Shown: piece by piece, positions 26,725 through 36,285 of the stretch
Layout of the letters: each line of letters starts with the position of its first letter
Numbering within the stretch: the first letter of the stretch is position 1
Assembly: GCA_945890645.1 (NCBI GenBank)
Contig: CAMDCV010000012.1
Span: 31,806-95,805 of the forward strand
DNA: 64,000 bases
Reading direction: 5' to 3'
Source of the DNA: Akkermansia muciniphila
GTDB lineage: Bacteria > Verrucomicrobiota > Verrucomicrobiia > Verrucomicrobiales > Akkermansiaceae
Notes under the pieces: generated by a model
What the model was told of the DNA's origin: nothing
The model's database searches: none
Seen by the model: only the letters and a program-made list of their open reading frames with translations
Position numbers and translations under genes: made by a program

Positions 26725-28365
26725 ATGCAACGCAACTTACGGATCGGGATCGCGCAACTGAATGGCACCGTCGGCGATTTTCCGGGAAACGTAAAACGCA
26801 TCTTGGCAGCCTATCGCGAGTGCCTGGATCAGGGCGCGGATCTGGTGATCACGCCGGAGCTCTCCTTGGTCGGCTATCCGCCGCGCGACCTGGTGCAGAA
26901 GTCGCAGTTTGTACCGAAGTGCTTGCAAGCGCTCGACTATCTGAGCGAGGAAATCAAAGCCGTGCCGCTGCTGGTCGGTTATGTCGATCACAATCACGAT
27001 GCAGGTCCGGGGCGTCCGTTTCGCAATGCGGCGGCTTGGTTGGAGAATGGTCGCATCGTGCATAAGATTTGGAAAACATTACTGCCGACTTATGATGTCT
27101 TCGATGAACTGCGATACTTCGAGCCAGGCGAACGCTGCGAAGCTATCGTTTGGAATGGGCATCGCATCGGCGTGACGATTTGCGAAGATATCTGGAACGA
27201 AGAATTTTTACCGCGTCCGCTCTATGACCGCGATCCGGTGGCGGAATTGCAGGCGCAAGATATCGACCTGCTACTCAATCTCAGTGCCTCACCGTTTCAT
27301 TCTGGCAAGCCTGCGATGAGGCGCAAACTTCTCGCAGGCGTCGCCGAGGAAATCCAAGTGCCGGTGGTGTATTGCAACTCCGTCGGCGGCAATGATGAAC
27401 TGGTGTTTGATGGCCATTCGACAGTCGCCGTGCTGGGTCGCGAGGTGTGGCAGATGAGTGGTTTTGCTGAGGAAGTGATGACGGTTTCCCTCGATGCGAT
27501 TCCTACATCTTACACCGAACAAGGTGAAGCCGAACAACTCTATCGCGCCATGGTGCTCGGCACGCGCGACTACGCGCACAAGTGCGGCTTTCACAGTGCC
27601 TGTCTCGGGCTCAGTGGCGGCATCGATAGCGCGCTCACGGCAGTGATTGCCTCTGAGGCATTGGGCTCGGAAAATGTTTTTGGTCTCACGATGCCGAGTC
27701 CGTATTCCTCGCGCGGCAGTGTGGATGACTCCTTTCACCTCGCGAAGCAGCTCGGCATTTCCTGCACGGAAGTATCGATTGCCGCGACTTTTGCGGCGGT
27801 GAAAGACAGCCTGTCAGAATTGTTTGAGGGTAAAAAAGAAGATGTTACCGAGGAAAACATGCAGGCGCGCATTCGTGGGCTGTATCTGATGTCGTTCTCT
27901 AACAAATGCGGGCACCTCTTGCTCACCACCGGCAACAAGAGCGAACTCGCCGTCGGCTACTGCACGATCTATGGCGACATGTGCGGTGGACTCGCAGTCA
28001 TATCCGACTTACCCAAAACGAAGGTGTATGAAGTCGCACGCTGGATCAATCGCGAGCGCGAAATTATTCCATGGAGCACGATCGACAAAGCACCGAGTGC
28101 GGAGCTACGACCCAATCAAAAAGACCAAGACACGCTGCCGCCCTATGATGTGCTCGATGCGATTTTGCATCGACTCATCGAACTCCAAGAAGACCCCGAG
28201 CAAGTGATTGCTGCGGGCTATGAAGAATCCATCATCCGCTGGGTGCAACGCCGCATTGATCTGAACGAATGGAAACGCCAACAAGCGGCACCCGGATTGC
28301 GCGTCACGAGCAAGGCGTTCGGCATTGGCCGCCGCATGCCGATTGTGCAGAGGTTTCAGGGGTGA
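26725..28365 (+). CDS. nadE: glutamine-dependent NAD+ synthetase
   Basis: The 546-residue protein makes NAD+ from deamido-NAD+ using glutamine-derived ammonia. The N-terminal nitrilase-type glutaminase has the Glu-Lys-Cys triad in TPELSLVGYPP, KTLLPTYDVFDELRYF and GVTICEDIW. The C-terminal synthetase has the PP-loop LGLSGGIDSAL and TGNKSELAVGYCTIYGDMCGGLAVI. Both domains are intact and the length is normal. It starts 15 bases after hom, so the two may be co-transcribed. Confidence 0.96.
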   Translation: MQRNLRIGIAQLNGTVGDFPGNVKRILAAYRECLDQGADLVITPELSLVGYPPRDLVQKSQFVPKCLQALDYLSEEIKAVPLLVGYVDHNHDAGPGRPFRNAAAWLENGRIVHKIWKTLLPTYDVFDELRYFEPGERCEAIVWNGHRIGVTICEDIWNEEFLPRPLYDRDPVAELQAQDIDLLLNLSASPFHSGKPAMRRKLLAGVAEEIQVPVVYCNSVGGNDELVFDGHSTVAVLGREVWQMSGFAEEVMTVSLDAIPTSYTEQGEAEQLYRAMVLGTRDYAHKCGFHSACLGLSGGIDSALTAVIASEALGSENVFGLTMPSPYSSRGSVDDSFHLAKQLGISCTEVSIAATFAAVKDSLSELFEGKKEDVTEENMQARIRGLYLMSFSNKCGHLLLTTGNKSELAVGYCTIYGDMCGGLAVISDLPKTKVYEVARWINREREIIPWSTIDKAPSAELRPNQKDQDTLPPYDVLDAILHRLIELQEDPEQVIAAGYEESIIRWVQRRIDLNEWKRQQAAPGLRVTSKAFGIGRRMPIVQRFQG

Positions 28366-28389
28366 GTAGACTTTATCTAACGCTTCCCG

Positions 28390-28770
28390 TTATTTACCCC
28401 GGTAAAAGAACATGCCCTTATTGCGGCCATCGTGATTATACATGACACCACGCCAGACGATTTTTCCGTTCTCGACACTTTTCGTGAGTACGCAGGTGGC
28501 GCTGGATTTGCCATTGGTGAATTCCGTCAGAAGGAGTTCCCCTTTGCGATGATTTGTGCCACGCAAGGCATACACGCGCCCCGATCCACCGGGACAAAAA
28601 TAACTGCCGCTCACCGAGCCATCGTCATGCCACGTCAAGGAAAACACTGCTGCCTGATTACCCACTCCCCCGACATAGCCATTGGTTTCTGCCGCTTGCG
28701 ACAATGATCCAAAGCCTAAAAATACAAATGCGGAAAAAAACAAATGAATGAGATAGATGCGTGTATTCAT
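28390..28770 (-). CDS. small exported protein of unknown function
   Basis: The 126-residue protein has a Sec signal peptide (MNTRIYLIHLFFSAFVFLGF...SQAAE). The mature part is beta-rich, with a repeated pattern of short strands and Gly turns (SLTWHDDGSVSGSYFCPGG, VWRGVMYNHDG), resembling small secreted beta-sandwich or lipocalin-like proteins. One Cys pair may form a disulfide. No family is recognised. It is convergent with nadE. Confidence 0.6.
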   Translation of the reverse strand: MNTRIYLIHLFFSAFVFLGFGSLSQAAETNGYVGGVGNQAAVFSLTWHDDGSVSGSYFCPGGSGRVYALRGTNHRKGELLLTEFTNGKSSATCVLTKSVENGKIVWRGVMYNHDGRNKGMFFYRGK

Positions 28771-28837
28771 AAAAATGGCAATTTCAATTTTACAAAATTC
28801 AGACAAATGGCGGAATCTGCGTCAAGCAGAAATTAGC

Positions 28838-29287
28838 TCAACGCCACATGTAAGACTGCTTGGAAGCAACAATCGTTCCACCACTTCGAACAGTGGTGCG
28901 CCATGCTAGTACACGACCATTTTTACTGTAATCATGGCCTGCAATGGTGAAATACGCATCAAAGCGTTTCGTAGCTGAACCACTTTTGACCAATCGCTTG
29001 ATCTTGCTTCCTGAACCAGCCTGCAAGTATTCGAAAACTATCTCGATGGGTTGCTCCTTAGACGTTGGTTGCTTCCAGATGGCATGGTAGTATTGCCCCA
29101 CTTTTTGCTGCCGCTCTTCGATCGTGACCGCGCCATGCAACAAGCGCTGAACTTCTCCCCGCGCCATAAGATCGTCATTTTGATCGAACATCTTTTCACG
29201 CAAATGGTATTGCTTGACCGTGAGCCCCATGGGATCAGAGACGCACGACACCACCAAAAGACTGAGAAGAACGAGCCACTGTTTCAT
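28838..29287 (-). CDS. lipoprotein of unknown function
   Basis: The 149-residue protein has a lipoprotein signal with lipobox VVSC (Cys15). The mature part contains a helical segment (LREKMFDQNDDLMARGEVQRLLHGAVTIEERQQKVGQYY), then strands (IEIVFEYLQ, RFDAYFTIAGHDYSKNGRVLAWRTTV). No enzymatic motif is visible. It lies 55 bases after cinA on the same strand and may be in that operon. Confidence 0.65.
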   Translation of the reverse strand: MKQWLVLLSLLVVSCVSDPMGLTVKQYHLREKMFDQNDDLMARGEVQRLLHGAVTIEERQQKVGQYYHAIWKQPTSKEQPIEIVFEYLQAGSGSKIKRLVKSGSATKRFDAYFTIAGHDYSKNGRVLAWRTTVRSGGTIVASKQSYMWR

Positions 29288-29342
29288 TGCCGAGCCAGTG
29301 TCCCCGATTCGCACGCAAAGCACAAATCAGAAATCAAAAATC

Positions 29343-30581
29343 TTATAGAGGCAATTTGGTATGGCGTCGGACGAGATCCAGCACGGATTGACTAACAGCT
29401 TTTTTGAAACCATTGCGATCGCGCAGATGAAAGACTTTTTCCGTGATTGTCGGCAGGTTTCTTCTCGCAAACGCCAACCACGCCGTGCCCACGGGTTTTT
29501 CTGGGGTTCCACCGCTAGGCCCAGCGATGCCCGTGACCGCCACCGCCACATCGGCAAGGGATACGCGCAACGCTCCTTCTGCCATTTGCCGCGCGACCTC
29601 TTCACTGACGGCACCGCATTGCTGCAAAACGTTTTCTTCAACTCCCAGAATTTCAACCTTCGATCGATTCGCATATGTCACAAATCCATGCGTAAAAACA
29701 TCGCTACATCCTGGCACATCGGTCAAACGCGATGCCACTAGACCGCCCGTGCAACTTTCCGCCGTGGCTAGTTTCATTCCCTGTTTACGCAATTGCCGCA
29801 ACACCACCGCCTCTAACGAAGTCCCATCATCACTGACTAGATTGGCCGCAAAGGCAGCCTCTGCGATCCCCCGACTCCGCAATACAGCCTCTTCACTTCC
29901 AATCAAACGTAGATCTACCTCACCGATGCGCGCGCAATAGCCATATTCCAAGCCATTAACTCCCGCCAATTGATCATCGATCGCTTGATGAAAATCACTT
30001 TCGCCAATGCCGGTGAATTTCATTTCCAACATCTTACGATCTGACGAGACACCCGCCAAGGCCCGCAAACGTGGTTCCACTTCAGCAAAAAACATCGGAT
30101 ACAATTCACGCGGGGGTCCGGGCAATAAGAAAATCGCGCAGGGTCGGATCGGATTCAAACGCGGCGGCACATAAATCCCGGGTGCCGTGCCATTCCCATT
30201 GGGTAACACATCGGCACCCACGGGAGACTGCGCTTGCTTGCGGTTGGAAGGAGCCATCACTTTTTTTCGCGTGGCAAAAAAGGCTTCGAGCGAACGCAGA
30301 GCCGCTTCATCTTCGATCAATTCACAGCCTAACACCGCCGCCGTCGCTTCGCGCGTAATGTCATCGCTTGTCGGGCCCAATCCGCCAGTAATGATGACTA
30401 CATCACTGCGTCGCACCGATTCTGAGAGCGTTTCCTCGATGGTTGCGCCATCAGGAATCGTGATTTGTCGAGCCACGCGAAGCCCTAGTCGAAACAACTC
30501 GCGTCCCAGCCAAGTGCCGTGAGTGTTCTGCGTATTTCCTAACAGCAATTCCGTTCCCGTATTGATGATTTCGATGTGCAC
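29343..30581 (-). CDS. cinA: CinA-family protein: nicotinamide-nucleotide amidase with molybdopterin-binding-like domain
   Basis: The 412-residue protein has the full two-domain form. The N-terminal MoCF/COG1058 domain (IEIINTGTELLLG, VVIITGGLGPTSDD, LPGPPREL) is linked to ADP-ribose pyrophosphatase activity. The C-terminal PncC amidase domain (LATAESCTGGLVASRLTDVPGCSD, VTGIAGPSGGTPEKPVGTAW) converts NMN to NaMN. It therefore takes part in pyridine nucleotide salvage. GTG at 30581 follows a GGTGGGGG stretch and puts the first beta-strand at the start. It is 50 bases after the pseudokinase-like gene. Confidence 0.93.
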   Translation of the reverse strand: MHIEIINTGTELLLGNTQNTHGTWLGRELFRLGLRVARQITIPDGATIEETLSESVRRSDVVIITGGLGPTSDDITREATAAVLGCELIEDEAALRSLEAFFATRKKVMAPSNRKQAQSPVGADVLPNGNGTAPGIYVPPRLNPIRPCAIFLLPGPPRELYPMFFAEVEPRLRALAGVSSDRKMLEMKFTGIGESDFHQAIDDQLAGVNGLEYGYCARIGEVDLRLIGSEEAVLRSRGIAEAAFAANLVSDDGTSLEAVVLRQLRKQGMKLATAESCTGGLVASRLTDVPGCSDVFTHGFVTYANRSKVEILGVEENVLQQCGAVSEEVARQMAEGALRVSLADVAVAVTGIAGPSGGTPEKPVGTAWLAFARRNLPTITEKVFHLRDRNGFKKAVSQSVLDLVRRHTKLPL

Positions 30582-30631
30582 GCCCCCACCATGCACGGGA
30601 AATAATCCGACGCAACCACGGAGTGGCAAAG

Positions 30632-32065
30632 TTACGGAGCCGCTTCCTCGATGATTTGCTCGCGGGTTTTGATATCGAGAATTAAGCGGTTTGTGCCAAG
30701 CTCATTGGCTACCTTACCACTTACGCGAACGCGTTTGCCTTCTAGCCCACCTAGTTCACTCACCGACATACCTTCCACGCCCAGATTGGTGAGATATCGG
30801 CCAATGATTTTTTCGGGGGCTGGCCCATCTAACATGATATAGAGGGTCTTACTCGTACTACTGAGTTTCACCTCTTTGACAGGTGCAACGATGACAACTT
30901 CCTCACCCATCTGCTGGCGAAGAAGCTCGACTTCTCCGGGCGCATATTCTGATTTTTTCGGCTGCGCCGGAACGGTGGGCGTGGGTTTTTTGGGAGGGAT
31001 GGGCGAAGCCGCAGCCGCTTGTTGCTGTAGGGCTAGGGCTTTGCGCTCGATTTCCGCACGCATTTGATCTTCTTCCGAGAGGGAACGAGTTTTTTCCTCT
31101 TCTCTAACGACTGGCGCTGCTGGGGTATTGGTCGTTACCGCAGGAGTCACTTTCTCGGTCGGATTGCTGGCAGGGGCGACTTTCGTCACGACAGGACTGG
31201 GAGGCGTCCCCTGTTGATTATTCAAGAACATTACGATTCCGATGGCGAGACCGGCCACGACGACGATACCACCAAAGACAAACCAAACTGTGCTGCCACC
31301 GCTTTTAGCGGAAGCGAGGGAAACGGGAGTAGAGGGCGCGGACGGTGTGGCGAGTGCGGTCGAGAGAGCTACCGAAGGTGCGATCGTTTTTTGCGGAACG
31401 GCACCCCCATTCAAAACATCCATTGCCTGAGCAGGACTCAGCTCACGACTTTTTGCCGCGCGCATCCAACCACTCAATAGTCCCGCCGTGCTACCCGTCA
31501 TGACTCGACCAGACCAACCCATGGTCGCTTCCACTAGCGCCGCCAGTTCTTTTACGCCACCGACGCCGGGGCGAAGTCCCAACCATTTCATGGGATCCAC
31601 ACCAAAGCGAAACTGCTCCACATCTCCGATGACTTCGACATCCTCCGGTTGTAAAACCAACCATTCAGCCACCTGACCAAAGATTTTTTCCAAGTCTAAC
31701 ATCAGCGCTAAAGCCGACTCAGCCAACAAACGCCCCTGCGCCACATTTAACGTTGCGGAGGCACAGGCCTCCCGCAAGCTCGGAGAGCTGCGGATTTCGG
31801 TGACCAGGAATGGCATGCCATCCACGGGGTCACAACCACCTTCGATGACGCGCCGGAGACTAGGATGGTTCAACTCCTTCATGCGTTCCACCGCCTGACC
31901 ATAGGCAATTAATTCATCGCCCTCTAATCCGCCTTCTTCCGCACCGAAAGGAAAAAACCGCTGCAACAAAACTTCGCTTCCCGACTGCGTGTCCATGGCT
32001 AGGAACACCGCGCCGGTGCTATCCTGTGAAACCATTTCCTCAATTTGAAAGCGCCTGCTTGACAC
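30632..32065 (-). CDS. membrane protein with degenerate protein-kinase-like domain and C-terminal OB-like domain
   Basis: The 477-residue protein begins with a ~215-residue segment that follows the layout of Ser/Thr kinases (FQIEEMVSQDSTGAVFLAMDTQSGSEVLLQRFF, MKELNHPSLRRVIEGG, FLVTEIRSSPSLREAC) but lacks key residues. There is no VAIK Lys, HRD is replaced in AEWLVLQPEDVEVIG, and no DFG is seen. One membrane helix follows (~260-282), then a Pro/Ala-rich linker, a charged coiled segment, and a beta-rich C-terminus resembling an OB fold. It looks like a pseudokinase with an extracytoplasmic part. GTG at 32065, preceded by AGGA, was chosen over a TTG 36 bases upstream. Confidence 0.6.
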   Translation of the reverse strand: MSSRRFQIEEMVSQDSTGAVFLAMDTQSGSEVLLQRFFPFGAEEGGLEGDELIAYGQAVERMKELNHPSLRRVIEGGCDPVDGMPFLVTEIRSSPSLREACASATLNVAQGRLLAESALALMLDLEKIFGQVAEWLVLQPEDVEVIGDVEQFRFGVDPMKWLGLRPGVGGVKELAALVEATMGWSGRVMTGSTAGLLSGWMRAAKSRELSPAQAMDVLNGGAVPQKTIAPSVALSTALATPSAPSTPVSLASAKSGGSTVWFVFGGIVVVAGLAIGIVMFLNNQQGTPPSPVVTKVAPASNPTEKVTPAVTTNTPAAPVVREEEKTRSLSEEDQMRAEIERKALALQQQAAAASPIPPKKPTPTVPAQPKKSEYAPGEVELLRQQMGEEVVIVAPVKEVKLSSTSKTLYIMLDGPAPEKIIGRYLTNLGVEGMSVSELGGLEGKRVRVSGKVANELGTNRLILDIKTREQIIEEAAP

Positions 32066-32110
32066 ATTGAAATTCCTATCATCGTGAAGACGTGACGACA
32101 ACTCTCATTA

Positions 32111-32683
32111 TCAAAAATTTGCATCCAAATGACGAAGCACATCTAACAAACGCACCACGGGCATTCCGACCACATTCGAGAAATCACCACGTATTGCCGA
32201 GATGATCTGATCGCCATGCTCCTGTGCCGCATAGGCACCGGCTTTGTCGAGGGTGTGGACTTTGGCCATGTAATCGTCGATCACTGCGTCGTCGATGGCC
32301 TTAAATTCCACTTCGGTCACTTCGTGAAAAGAGTGCGCTGTGCCGATTGGGTCGATCACACATACGCCGGTGCATACATGATTGATGCGACCACTCAAGG
32401 ATTGGAGCATCGCACGCGCTGCCGCTATATCCGCCGGTTTTCCCAATGGCACCCCTTCGAGGCAGACCAAAGTATCGGCACCGATGACCCAAGCACCCGA
32501 GTGACGAGAAGCGACATCACGGGCTTTGCTCACGGCATTAATTTCACAGAGCTGTCGAAAATCCATCGATACGTCGTGGAGTTCCTCGATCGGCGAGGAG
32601 ATAACTTCCACGGCCAATCCGACATCGCGAAGCAATTGCAATCGTCGCGGAGAACTAGAGGCAAGGATCAAACGTGCCGGCAT
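32111..32683 (-). CDS. maf: Maf-family nucleotide pyrophosphatase
   Basis: The 190-residue protein hydrolyses non-canonical or excess nucleoside triphosphates (dTTP/UTP type is the closest by sequence). Motifs are LILASSSPRRLQLL, VIGADTLVCLEGVPLGKP with the catalytic Asp, and DKAGAYAAQEHGDQII followed by FSNVVGMPV. Length is normal. Its start lies one base after the stop of the exported-protein gene and it is 45 bases before the pseudokinase-like gene, so the three form an operon. Confidence 0.94.
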   Translation of the reverse strand: MPARLILASSSPRRLQLLRDVGLAVEVISSPIEELHDVSMDFRQLCEINAVSKARDVASRHSGAWVIGADTLVCLEGVPLGKPADIAAARAMLQSLSGRINHVCTGVCVIDPIGTAHSFHEVTEVEFKAIDDAVIDDYMAKVHTLDKAGAYAAQEHGDQIISAIRGDFSNVVGMPVVRLLDVLRHLDANF

Positions 32684-32684
32684 A

Positions 32685-33566
32685 TCATTTTCCTAACAAT
32701 GTTGCCGACATCGCGGCATCGAGCTCAAAGGTTTCTTGCCCTGAACCCTTCACGACACCACCCTCAAGTACCTGGTATTCGAAAGCCTTGATCGGCTTAA
32801 CTCCATCGATCTGAGAAAAAACATAAACGCGAATGGCGAGTGCCTCTTTACCCGTTCCGCCGGGAACGCCCTTAACGGAGTAGCTGATTTCGTTTTTGCC
32901 ATCTAGCGCACCGCCCATCACAAGCTCAGCCTCCTTCGCATTACCAAATCGATGCTTACTGATTTTATTCACCGTGACATCCACAGTACGTCCGGGACAG
33001 AAGACATAAACTTTCGAAATGTACTTTGCGACAGGCACGGGCATAGGCACAGTTGGAACGACTCCACTGGGAGCAAACTCAGGTGTTTTTATAATGTAAC
33101 TGTATTCGCCCCTCGTGATTTCCTCTCGCACATCTGGCAGCGCCGCAAGGCTAACAAATTCCGCCATATCATATTTCCAGCCAGTGTTTTCCTGAACGTA
33201 ATCGACCACCAAAAGGTTATCTGTGGGTTCACCGCCCACGCCAAAATCAATCTTACCAAAGTAAATGCATTTCGCAGTCCGACCATTGCGCTTGGTTTGA
33301 ACGTTTTTCAGAGCCGCCAAAACGGGTGGAGCCGCCGGAACTTCGAAAATTCCTTTAGGAAATACCCGACGCTCGGAGTTCAAACGATTGCGCACAATCA
33401 CTTGCCGATGAGCGGCGGTCACCTTAGACCAGGAAGCATAATCATTTTGGATCATCGCATTGCGCCAAACCGTGTAAACATTCTCCAACTGCGCCTGCAA
33501 TGCCGCATCCTGGGCCAGCGCCGCAGTCGTCATGAATATCCAGCAAAAAAACGTTCGCATGCCCAT
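32685..33566 (-). CDS. exported protein of unknown function upstream of maf
   Basis: The 293-residue protein has a signal peptide (MRTFFCWIFMTTAALAQ). Residues ~20-80 (LENVYTVWRNAMIQNDYASWSKVTAAHRQV) resemble the helical start of SnoaL-like or DUF4440-like domains. The rest is beta-rich with pairs such as YISKVYVFCPG and FEYQVLEGGVVKGSG. No catalytic motif is visible. An ATG two codons downstream is an equally good start. It heads the maf operon; the 205-base gap upstream to hisB must hold divergent promoters. Confidence 0.6.
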   Translation of the reverse strand: MGMRTFFCWIFMTTAALAQDAALQAQLENVYTVWRNAMIQNDYASWSKVTAAHRQVIVRNRLNSERRVFPKGIFEVPAAPPVLAALKNVQTKRNGRTAKCIYFGKIDFGVGGEPTDNLLVVDYVQENTGWKYDMAEFVSLAALPDVREEITRGEYSYIIKTPEFAPSGVVPTVPMPVPVAKYISKVYVFCPGRTVDVTVNKISKHRFGNAKEAELVMGGALDGKNEISYSVKGVPGGTGKEALAIRVYVFSQIDGVKPIKAFEYQVLEGGVVKGSGQETFELDAAMSATLLGK

Positions 33567-33771
33567 GACCTTATGTCGTTTGTTGAACCGTGGAAAGCAA
33601 AATGAACTTGTCTGATCTAACACGCATCAGCATTCACTAACGATCGAATACATCTAATCCGATCAATTTTAACCCGATCCATCGCCGCAGCTTGGTCTTG
33701 CTTTGCTATGATTTTCTGCCATACTGCCGGCCCGTCATAGGACTACCCTCGACGGCTGTAATCCTCACACT

Positions 33772-34359
33772 ATGGCACGCACTTCCACACAAAAGCGTAA
33801 AACTGCCGAGACGGACATCACTTTGTCCCTCGATCTCGATGGTTCGGGCAATTCTTCGATCGAAACCGGAGTCGGGTTTTTCGATCACATGCTCACGCTT
33901 TTTTCCCGTCACAGCTTGATCGATTTGCAGGTGAAAACGATTGGCGATTTGCACATCGATGCGCATCACACGGTCGAGGACACCGCCATCGTTCTCGGCG
34001 ATGCTCTGCGCGAGGCCCTTGGTACCAAAGAAGGTATCACTCGCTATGGTCACGCCTATCTGCCCATGGATGAAACGCTCGCGCGGGTGGTCATCGATCT
34101 TTCCAATCGTCCGCATCTCGAATTCCGCACGCCTTCTCATACGGCTTCGGCACCGAACTTTCCGCTCACGTTGACGGAGGAATTTTGCCGTGCCTTGGCC
34201 ACTAACTTACGCTGCAATCTGCATGTTGAGTTGCTCTACGGTCGCGACGGTCACCACATCGCCGAGGCAATCTTCAAAGGCATTGCCCGCGCACTTCGTA
34301 CCGCAATCACCATCGATCCACGGGTTAAGGGTGTCCCCTCCACAAAAGAAGCACTGTAA
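33772..34359 (+). CDS. hisB: imidazoleglycerol-phosphate dehydratase
   Basis: The 195-residue enzyme removes water from imidazole glycerol phosphate in histidine synthesis. It has the family's duplicated metal-binding motifs, DAHHTVEDTAIVLG and HHIAEAIFKGIARAL, and the start VGFFDHML. It is the monofunctional form without a histidinol-phosphatase domain. hisH starts nine bases later, so they are co-transcribed; no other his gene is adjacent. Confidence 0.97.
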   Translation: MARTSTQKRKTAETDITLSLDLDGSGNSSIETGVGFFDHMLTLFSRHSLIDLQVKTIGDLHIDAHHTVEDTAIVLGDALREALGTKEGITRYGHAYLPMDETLARVVIDLSNRPHLEFRTPSHTASAPNFPLTLTEEFCRALATNLRCNLHVELLYGRDGHHIAEAIFKGIARALRTAITIDPRVKGVPSTKEAL

Positions 34360-34367
34360 ATTTGCTT

Positions 34368-34979
34368 ATGTCTCAGACCGTTTTGATCGATTACGGCGCG
34401 GGCAATTTGCGCAGTGTCGCGAATGCCTTGCAAAGCCTTGACGCGCAAGTCGTGGTTGTCAGCAGTGGTGAAGACTTCCCGGAACAGCCAGCGCGCATTA
34501 TTTTACCCGGAGTTGGGTCGTTCGGCGACTCGATGGAAGAACTGACTCAACGCGGTCTAGCGGAACCAGTGCGTCGTCACATCGCAGCAGGCGTTCCGTT
34601 TTTGGGTATCTGTGTGGGCTATCAATTGCTGTTCGAGGGCAGCGAGGAAAGTCCGGGGATTGCAGGACTCGGTATTTTTGCTGGCCAAGTAAAACGCTTC
34701 CAACCGGGAAAAAAAATTCCGCACATGGGGTGGAATTCGACGCAACTGACAAACCGTGATCACCCGTGCTGGATGGGTCTTGATGCCGAGCCCTATTTTT
34801 ATTTCGTCCACTCGTATTTCCCCGAACCCGCCGATCCCAAAATCATCGCAGCAGTCACCGACTATGAGGAAAAATTTGCCGCAGCCATCATCAAAGACAA
34901 TCTCTGGGCCGTGCAATTTCACCCGGAAAAAAGCCAAGACAGCGGACTGCAGTTGCTGAGAAATTTCTTGGCGCAGTGA
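34368..34979 (+). CDS. hisH: imidazole glycerol phosphate synthase, glutamine amidotransferase subunit
   Basis: The 203-residue protein is a class I glutaminase that supplies ammonia to HisF. The nucleophile Cys is in FLGICVGYQLLF, the His-Glu pair is in VQFHPEKSQDSG, and the start VLIDYGAGNLRSVANAL is typical of HisH. HisF must be encoded elsewhere. ATG at 34368 gives the normal N-terminus; an in-frame TTG six bases earlier is less likely. Confidence 0.97.
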   Translation: MSQTVLIDYGAGNLRSVANALQSLDAQVVVVSSGEDFPEQPARIILPGVGSFGDSMEELTQRGLAEPVRRHIAAGVPFLGICVGYQLLFEGSEESPGIAGLGIFAGQVKRFQPGKKIPHMGWNSTQLTNRDHPCWMGLDAEPYFYFVHSYFPEPADPKIIAAVTDYEEKFAAAIIKDNLWAVQFHPEKSQDSGLQLLRNFLAQ

Positions 34980-35020
34980 CATCAGACTTGTTAGCCCTGC
35001 TTCCCTGTCTATTCTGAGTC

Positions 35021-36280
35021 ATGCCTGCTCATGGTGACGTAATACATCATCGATTCTTATGTCCTGCTCAGGTCTTCGAACCCTTATCATTAAGCGAGGA
35101 TGACAAGCTACCAACGGACATTGAGCTCGTCATGGGGTATCGCGGCATCATCCCGATCGATCATTGCGCTGCAGCGATGCAACGGGGATTACCATTCTTT
35201 CCGCACCTCACTGGGCGCATGATCCATGATGCGCAACTACAACGCACTTTCATCATCCCCGCGTCAGGCGAGCTTCAAATGGAAGTCGTAGAATCAGATG
35301 AGGAAACCAGCATCAGAGACTGGGAATCAATGCCTCTGCACCAGCAATCCAGTGCATTTATCCCACTGCAGCGGAACACAACAGAGGCAGGCTCTTTATT
35401 TGGTATTCGACTAACCCAAATGCATGCCTCTGGCCTGAGCGTGATAGGCATGCGAGTATCCCATGCCGCTGTAGATGGCACTGGTTTGGCATTGTTTATA
35501 CACCATTGCACTGCTGGTCTTCGCGGCGTGGGGGACGTGACACTTTTTCATGAGCGCAGAGTTGGCTTTGGCTCTTCTCTTGATGGACCTAACGAAATCC
35601 CCTATGGCTATGAAATGGCGTATGGAAACAGGGCCAGTGTATGGACGGACGATGTGCTTACCCATAGTACGCCAGTCGTTTTTGTCATCCCCGTGGGTGA
35701 GGTCAAAAAACACTTTGACGTGGTCTCTATTCTCGACGCGCGCCTGCATCTCGGGGCATGGCTTTGCCTCCATCTTGCTCAACTTCACACACACTACGAG
35801 GAGCTTGCCCTGTGGTGTGATGCGCGCGGCACCAACGGCATTCCTGCCACTTTTACCGGAAATGTAGGTTGCTTTCTCCACTTCCCCCTATCTCAAAATG
35901 AGAGGCAAAAACTCACGCAACAACTGCGTAGCGTGGCATCGCGAGGAGGATTTCAAATTATTGCCGATACCTATCGCAACATCAAACAAGCGGAAGCCCG
36001 TGCTGATCCCTTGAAATGGAGCGGCGCGAGTAAAAATATCCTTCAACTCAATTTCGTCCCACACGCAGTGGCAGTGACAGATTTCGGCTACGGATTGCCA
36101 AGCTACGCCTTGTTGCTCTCTCGTAATTCATCTGGTTTGCGCATCGCGCTGTCAGTGGACGCTTCATGTTTTTTGATCGAAGCTTGCCTACCTGACGGTC
36201 TAGGCAACAGCCTTGTCGAGACGTGCCGAGCGGCGCAAATGAATGTGTCCGTATGGTGCCAAGGACCTAGCAGAATTTGA
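35021..36280 (+). CDS. BAHD-like acyltransferase (Transferase family PF02458-like)
   Basis: The 419-residue protein shows both BAHD hallmarks at the expected spacing: the catalytic HxxxDG as HAAVDG (His148-Gly153), and the structural DFGWG as DFGYG (354-358). GMRVSHAAVDGTGLALFIHHC and TFTGNVGCFLHFPL also fit the conserved regions around the active-site channel and the GN segment. BAHD enzymes transfer acyl groups from CoA to alcohols or amines; they are best known from plants and fungi and are uncommon in bacteria. There is no signal peptide, so it acts in the cytoplasm. The next gene begins five bases after the stop. The acyl donor and acceptor are unknown. Confidence 0.75.
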   Translation: MPAHGDVIHHRFLCPAQVFEPLSLSEDDKLPTDIELVMGYRGIIPIDHCAAAMQRGLPFFPHLTGRMIHDAQLQRTFIIPASGELQMEVVESDEETSIRDWESMPLHQQSSAFIPLQRNTTEAGSLFGIRLTQMHASGLSVIGMRVSHAAVDGTGLALFIHHCTAGLRGVGDVTLFHERRVGFGSSLDGPNEIPYGYEMAYGNRASVWTDDVLTHSTPVVFVIPVGEVKKHFDVVSILDARLHLGAWLCLHLAQLHTHYEELALWCDARGTNGIPATFTGNVGCFLHFPLSQNERQKLTQQLRSVASRGGFQIIADTYRNIKQAEARADPLKWSGASKNILQLNFVPHAVAVTDFGYGLPSYALLLSRNSSGLRIALSVDASCFLIEACLPDGLGNSLVETCRAAQMNVSVWCQGPSRI

Positions 36281-36285
36281 CGAAC

